A DNA stretch of 64,000 nucleotides from Armillaria gallica (taxonomy: Eukaryota > Basidiomycota > Agaricomycetes > Agaricales > Physalacriaceae), in the NCBI GenBank assembly GCA_037576215.1, contig JBANDB010000009.1, forward strand, positions 496,001-560,000, read 5' to 3'. The stretch's first letter is position 1; each line of letters opens with the position of its first letter. The position numbers and the translations under genes were made by a program. Shown here piece after piece: positions 59,280 through 64,000 of this stretch. The notes beneath the pieces were generated by a model. That model was not told the origin of the DNA, made no database searches, and saw only the letters and a list, made by a program, of their open reading frames with translations.

Positions 59280-60692
59280 ATGGTTTTCCCTTCCCTCAGA
59301 TCTCTAACATTCTTTTCTCTCCTCCTTCTTTTTGCCAACCTCGTGGATGCAAATCCCGTGCTGAAGCGCGAAAGCCGTACTTCGGCGCCCTCCGGTGCTG
59401 TTGTTGTGAGAGCTAGTGGAGCGGCGTCCGGAGAATACAGCACGGTGCAGGCCGCTGTGGACTCGCTCGCTGATGATGGGTCCGACCAGGTTATCTTCAT
59501 TTATGAAGGCAACTGGACTTTCCTAGTCAGACCTGTATTTTTGAGGCTAATGGAGTCTGTTTAGGAACCTACACTGAGCAAGTCTACATCGATCGCGATG
59601 GCCAGACGACGGTGCATACTCCTCTTTTGCAAATGGGATCGTGCTGATATCCGACGCCCAGATCATGGGGCAGACTTCTGATACCAGTAGCTACGCAAGC
59701 AATACGGTTACCATCACCTATTCGCTCTCTCTGGCTAGTGCGGATGATGATGATTCGACTGGGACCTTGCGCGTACACAAGGACGACTTTGCCCTATATA
59801 ACGTCAATGTGAAAAACACGGTACGCCTACAGCTCATCATGCATGAGAATACGTTCTAATCATGTATTTTCTAGTTCGGTAAAGCTAGCACTGATGGCCA
59901 GGCATTGGCACTGAGTGCTTACGGAACAAACCACGGCTACTATGGTGTAGGCTTCTATAGGTGATTTATTTTCGTGACTCTTTCTAAGACGAGTGGTATC
60001 TGATCATATCAAACAGCTATCAGGATACAGTACTCGCAGAAACGGGTAACCAATTTTATGGATCCTGTTACATTGAAGGAGCGGTCGACTACATTTTCGG
60101 TCAGTATGCAAGGGCCTACTTCCACAAGTCCACACTTGCTTCCGTCGGTGCTGGAGCAATTACCGCTAACGGGCGCTCATCGTCGGACGGAGTAAGCTTG
60201 TGTAAGTGACCGCTCATTTCCTGCTATTCCAGGCGTAACATCCATCTCAGATGTCATCAACGAATCGACTATCACTACTAGCAGTTCGGCGACGACGTCT
60301 CTTGAGGGGCTGGTCTACCTCGGACGTCCATGGGCAGCATATGCTCGGTATGTTGCCGGTGTTTTACTACCCATACGTGCTAGGTCCTGACCAAGGCCGC
60401 AGGGTCGTCTACACCTCATGCTCGCTCGGAGACTTGATCAACAGTGCCGGTTGGGAGGAATGGTCTAGCAGCGAACCCAATACTAACGGCGTCACATTTG
60501 CTGAGTACGGCAGTTCCGGTACGTTGACGTTGCTGCCCTTTCATGATACTACTAACATCAATTCTTTCAGGGGACGGCGCTTCTGGAACTCGTGCGTCGT
60601 TTGCTACAACGCTCACTTCGACCAGCGGTTACACAATATCGGATGTTCTGGGTAGCGATTACGCTGATTGGGTAGATAGTGATTATCTGTAG
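59280..60692 (+). CDS. Secreted pectinesterase (pectin methylesterase, CE8)
   Basis: Eight exons: 59280-59508, 59565-59611, 59662-59820, 59875-59960, 60017-60201, 60251-60347, 60403-60518 and 60571-60692, giving 346 aa. A signal peptide of about 24 residues is followed by a short pro-region with a KR site. Catalytic landmarks of carbohydrate esterase family 8 are present: GQALAL (Gln154), SYQDT (Asp177), GAVDYIFG (Asp198, nucleophile) and GRPW (Arg261). The enzyme removes methyl groups from pectin outside the cell, preparing it for depolymerases. The first intron starts with GC instead of GT (AAG|GCAACT); no GT site keeps the frame. The other introns are GT-AG. Motifs are complete, so it should be active. 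Confidence 0.9.
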
Positions 60693-61071
60693 CTTGCGAG
60701 CAACATACGAGTGGCGTATCCAGCGAAAGTGCTGAGGTCCGTCTTTACTCGAACCTTGCAAATATTGCTCTACTCATGACGAGAAGCGCAGGCGCGGATA
60801 ATATTATAAGTAGGGCCGATAATAAAACTCATTTATGTTCTGGTAATTTGAATTTGAGAACCGCAATAACAACATAGAGAGATTAAGTCTGTGTTTAAAC
60901 TAGTCAGGGACACCAATCCACTCTAGGTTACTCACTTTTCGGACATATGAGCATCCTGGGCGATTCTGTAAAATTATCGATTGTATGGCGAGCGCCCCTC
61001 GATGCTCGAGCCTCGGGCCTTCAAGGGCGGGTAAAGACAAAAATATACAGCTCAATGCTACTCCAAAACAA
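60693..61071. other. Intergenic, no gene recognised
   Basis: Between the pectinesterase and the tRNA gene. Nothing supported. Confidence 0.45.
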
Positions 61072-61202
61072 TGACGGAAATGGGATTCGAACCCATGCCC
61101 CGAAAGACCAGATAATACACTCGGAAACCGAGTTGATCATGCGGATTGATTAGAATTCCGTTTTCCTTAGTCTGGCGCCTTAGACCGCTCGGCCATTCCG
61201 CC
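61072..61202 (-). tRNA. tRNA-Leu(AAG) with a 51-base intron
   Basis: The acceptor stem GGCGGAA/TTCCGTC pairs (one G-U), with discriminator A. The D-arm region is GGCCGAGCGGTCTAAGGC, the anticodon stem CCAGA/TCTGG with loop CTAAGG-A, so the anticodon is AAG (leucine CUU). There is a long variable arm (CTTTCGGGG) and T-arm ATGGG-TTCGAAT-CCCAT. The intron, 61114-61164, sits one base 3' of the anticodon, the standard place. Mature length is 80 bases. Confidence 0.93.
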
Positions 61203-62175
61203 GTGTAGAGCTTCTGAATGATACCATTTTCATTGAAAAGGACCCCAAAACGAGGGAAAAACAAATTGTGGAAAGGGGGATGGAGGCGATGATCGAAATT
61301 TGCGTCGATCAAAGCTGGCCTAATTGGGTTTTTTTGAGCCACCGACTCGTTTGCCGACGGCTGGAGCTCGGCTTACAGTTCACCGCTGTAGCCTGTCGGT
61401 AGTGGACTACCATTGAACTGCACCGGTGCTTATGTTGGGTGGAGCTGCTAGTAGTATCATGATTTCAAGTTCTCACAGTGTTTTGAATTGGCTACATTAC
61501 GCGGATATGGCACGTCAACTGGCTGAGTCCTGTGTAGCCGAAACATGCCAGTAAGCAAGGATTCGAACCCACGCCGGAAACCCGCCGTATTGATACTCTT
61601 CTTAACAATTTCCCAACCACCTCGGTCTTTGGTCTGTGGATACGGAAGGTGAGAAAATGACCCTATTGTCCTCGACCGTTGGCCTCTACAAAGCTCGTAG
61701 TCTGAATCTGGTTCAACGACGGGTCTTGGACGGGCCCTTCGGAATTGAATGCTAAAGTTATAGTTGCAAAGAAATATGGCAAGGGAGCGCTAGATGATGA
61801 AACAAGAGATGCTTTTACATTAAGAGTACATGTAATTTTTGTAAGTAAAAGAGAACAAGAGAATGTTTCGATTAGTACTCGATGTAAAGAAGTTTTATCG
61901 TACTTTTGTAGTATCGTTCGAGATAAAACTGGGGTGTTGTACAACATGATTAGTAGCTGATAAAGACAAAATAGAGATCAACCGATAAGCGAGATGATTA
62001 TACACAACAAAGTGAATGTTCCATGGCCAGCTGGATTTTGTTTTTCGAGGGATCGGTTCTGACGCGATCACGACGAAGTCCACACCTGAAACCTCGCTTC
62101 AGAACGGGAAACATATGGCTGACTAGTCACTGTCCCAGTCAGATCATCGTCGCCCTTCAGACGCACACGAGTGAC
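61203..62175. other. Intergenic, with a tRNA-like relic
   Basis: Apart from the relic at about 61560-61645, nothing is supported. Confidence 0.4.
61560..61645 (-). pseudogene. Degenerate tRNA-like sequence (Ser/Leu type)
   Basis: On the minus strand CCGAGGTGGTT, a long variable-arm-like GGCGGGTTTCCGGC and GTGGGTTCGAATCC follow in tRNA order. The T-stem pairs only three of five bases (GTGGG against CCTTG) and I find no matching acceptor stem. It is probably a dead type II tRNA. Confidence 0.35.
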
Positions 62176-62415
62176 TCACTGGCTTTCTGGGAACGCGATG
62201 TACTGGCAGCCCGGCTTGCAGGGCTTCCCCACCTCTATGCGCCTCTTCTCCTTTCTCGGCATCCCGTCGCATAAGCACTGGGGAGCTGCGGCGCCATCGA
62301 GCCACGCGCGCTTATCAAAGAGATATTTCTGGCGCTGTGGGCATTGGACGCGGCTTTCGGTGGTTGTGACTTTCCCGCAAGTGTAGGTGTATTGGGTGGT
62401 TATGTGAAGGCACAT
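62176..62415 (-). CDS. Small cysteine-rich protein, 79 aa
   Basis: A single exon from a true ATG (MCLHITTQYTYTCGKVTTTE). Seven cysteines at about 2, 13, 25, 47, 49, 64 and 68 form CxC and CxxxC groups with basic stretches between (RKEKRR). There is no signal peptide. The pattern recalls short basidiomycete proteins that begin MC…YxCGH; their function is unknown and metal binding is only a guess. The leader is pyrimidine-rich and a TATAA-like element lies about 100 bases upstream, both supporting a real gene. Confidence 0.55.
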   Translation of the reverse strand: MCLHITTQYTYTCGKVTTTESRVQCPQRQKYLFDKRAWLDGAAAPQCLCDGMPRKEKRRIEVGKPCKPGCQYIAFPESQ

Positions 62416-64000
62416 TTTAAAGAAGGGAGGGAGATATTAGATGGTAGAGAGAAGTGCGAACGATGAACTTCCGGCCGGGGAAGAATGGGGACAGGAGGAA
62501 GAATGCGAGTCGTTATAAAGGTCGTTGAGAACTGTGAGTGGAAGGCCCGATGACCCGGACGAATGGAGAAGATCATTTGGGGGTTGCGGAATTTGAGACG
62601 TAAGAGAAAATCCACCCTCGGGAACAATAGAGATTTTTTTAATATACAGTCACAGTCAGAAGGAAAAGATCGCACTTGCCCCTTGCAGGGTGTGAAAATC
62701 CTATTGGTGGCGTCCAAGGTTCAGAGTTAGATTCGCAGTGATTGGTCGACTCCCACAGCCAGTCTAGACTCGAGTAGCGCTCGTATGCGATTGCCTAATG
62801 ATGACGCATGGAACAATGATGCTCCGAAGCCACAAAGGCACATTCGGTTGCACAGTAATTGAGGTCCGGATAAACGAAACTTGTATTGTATGTACATGTC
62901 TTGGTCGTCCTTCAGACTTTTGCATCCTTTGAAGAAGTAGATTGTGCGTTGGTGCCCCCAGTTCTGACATTCATAGACTCACCTCGTGTAATTCCATGTC
63001 AGACACGACACAGTACCTGACGTCTCCGGTCTTGCCTGCAGGGACGCGAGACACAATGTGAAAACGGGTGACTTGCATAAGTCCGTCAGAAGACAGAGGC
63101 AGGCCTGTGGGGTGGAGGCTTCTGTGGCGGGGAAGAGGCAGTCAAATGCTTGCACCGTTCACCCTGAGCTGTCATGGCGACCCCAGGATTATTTTTGCTG
63201 AAAATCCCACAACGGGCTTCTACCAAGGTCAATCCTTCAGATTTAGAGCATAGTTCACCCTTGCCATCGGTCGTAAGAAAGAGCCATCGTGAATGATAGA
63301 TGACTGCAACTTTGCAAACGGCGACATCCGATAAGAATCGGAGCCTCTCAAAAGCAGCGTCCTTCCTTCCTATTTCAACACGAGTTTGACGGATTCAAGA
63401 CGGATTACAGTTTAATGCTTATCACCTGGTCTTTCCCAGGGTAAACAGAAGGAGTGACCGTCGTATAGATCCTTACAGGGCGGCTGAAAGCCTCCGAGGA
63501 AGCCATAAGGCGATTCGAAGGGACCTCTCGGTTTCCTGGAAGCGAGCTGGAAGGAAGATCACTTCTGTAGATTGGAAATTGGAATGCCAACGGTGGCCGG
63601 CCCGCCGGACCGCATTACCACCTGCCGAAGGCGGCAACGTGCGCCATCAATCTTTTCCTTTGCTCCGCAACGACACTTTTCCTCAGCAGTCATGGCGTCG
63701 CTTCAGCATTTTACGTCGAGTCTAATGCCGCTTTCCTTGCCCTTTGTACACTATCTTAGGACCTCTTCCACCTTTGATACTACTTGATGCGACACTTCGT
63801 GGCCAGACAAAGAAATACCAACGTATTCTCCAGCGATGGAATCCGGATTTCTTCGCATTCTCATGAAAGAATCATGAGGATAATCGCTGTCAGCGCGTCT
63901 GTAGCTTGTATCTCGTTCCGTCTTGCTTACCTCTGGCGGTCTAGCTCGAAGATATTCCGAAGGAATCGTGTCGCAATGTCCTTGTGCAGGGGAGAAAGAC
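62416..64000. other. Right end of window, no gene recognised
   Basis: Contains the promoter of the small cysteine-rich gene (to about 62530). The remaining 1.4 kb has only short frames without features. Confidence 0.4.

Overview
The window looks like nuclear DNA of a mushroom-forming basidiomycete (Agaricomycetes). Genes are split by many short GT-AG introns (about 45-65 bases), TATA boxes lie 30-100 bases before start codons, F-box/LRR-like genes are numerous, and there is an intron-bearing tRNA-Leu. Gene families typical of this group appear: HsbA-like secreted proteins, etherase-type (LigE/GSTFuA-like) glutathione transferases, NmrA-like proteins, a vacuolar-type amino acid transporter, an alpha/beta hydrolase and a CE8 pectinesterase. 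All gene models were built by hand from reading frame, splice sites and comparison between paralogues inside the window. No search was run.

Region 1 (1-11.4 kb) is a tandem array in which a glutathione transferase gene and a HsbA-like secreted protein gene recur together on the minus strand. Two GST genes are intact (1286-2085, 4493-5289) and one is dead (10600-11406). Two HsbA-like genes are intact (6505-7198, 8496-9197), and at least four copies or fragments are broken. A solo-LTR-like element (3885-4398) sits between the units and carries three short hairpins with identical loops and co-varying stems.

Region 2 (12.7-19.5 kb) has a small secreted cysteine-containing protein (12711-13285), then a 2.2-2.4 kb direct duplication (13958-16170 and 16833-19195). 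One copy ends in a live HsbA-like gene on the plus strand (18812-19515), the other in a truncated dead one.

Region 3 (20-29.5 kb) holds a 7-TM-like membrane protein, a zinc-finger protein, an uncertain multi-exon gene, an NmrA-like protein and an F-box protein. Region 4 (29.5-41.2 kb) has a long gene-poor stretch, an F-box protein, a KNH/Kre9-type small secreted protein, another F-box protein and an 11-exon amino acid transporter. Region 5 (41-53 kb) is mostly gene-poor but contains an alpha/beta hydrolase, an F-box protein and a second NmrA-like gene. The F-box/NmrA pair at 50.1-52.9 kb is the inverted counterpart of the pair at 26.7-34.3 kb. Region 6 (53-64 kb) holds a MYND-type remnant, an LRR-like protein, a secreted pectinesterase with a likely GC-AG intron, tRNA-Leu(AAG), a tRNA-like relic and a small cysteine-rich protein.

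The genes do not form an obvious single pathway. The left end is a gene nursery for secreted HsbA-like proteins coupled to GSTs, with births and deaths visible side by side. The right end carries ordinary saprotroph functions such as pectin demethylation, amino acid transport and ester or epoxide hydrolysis.
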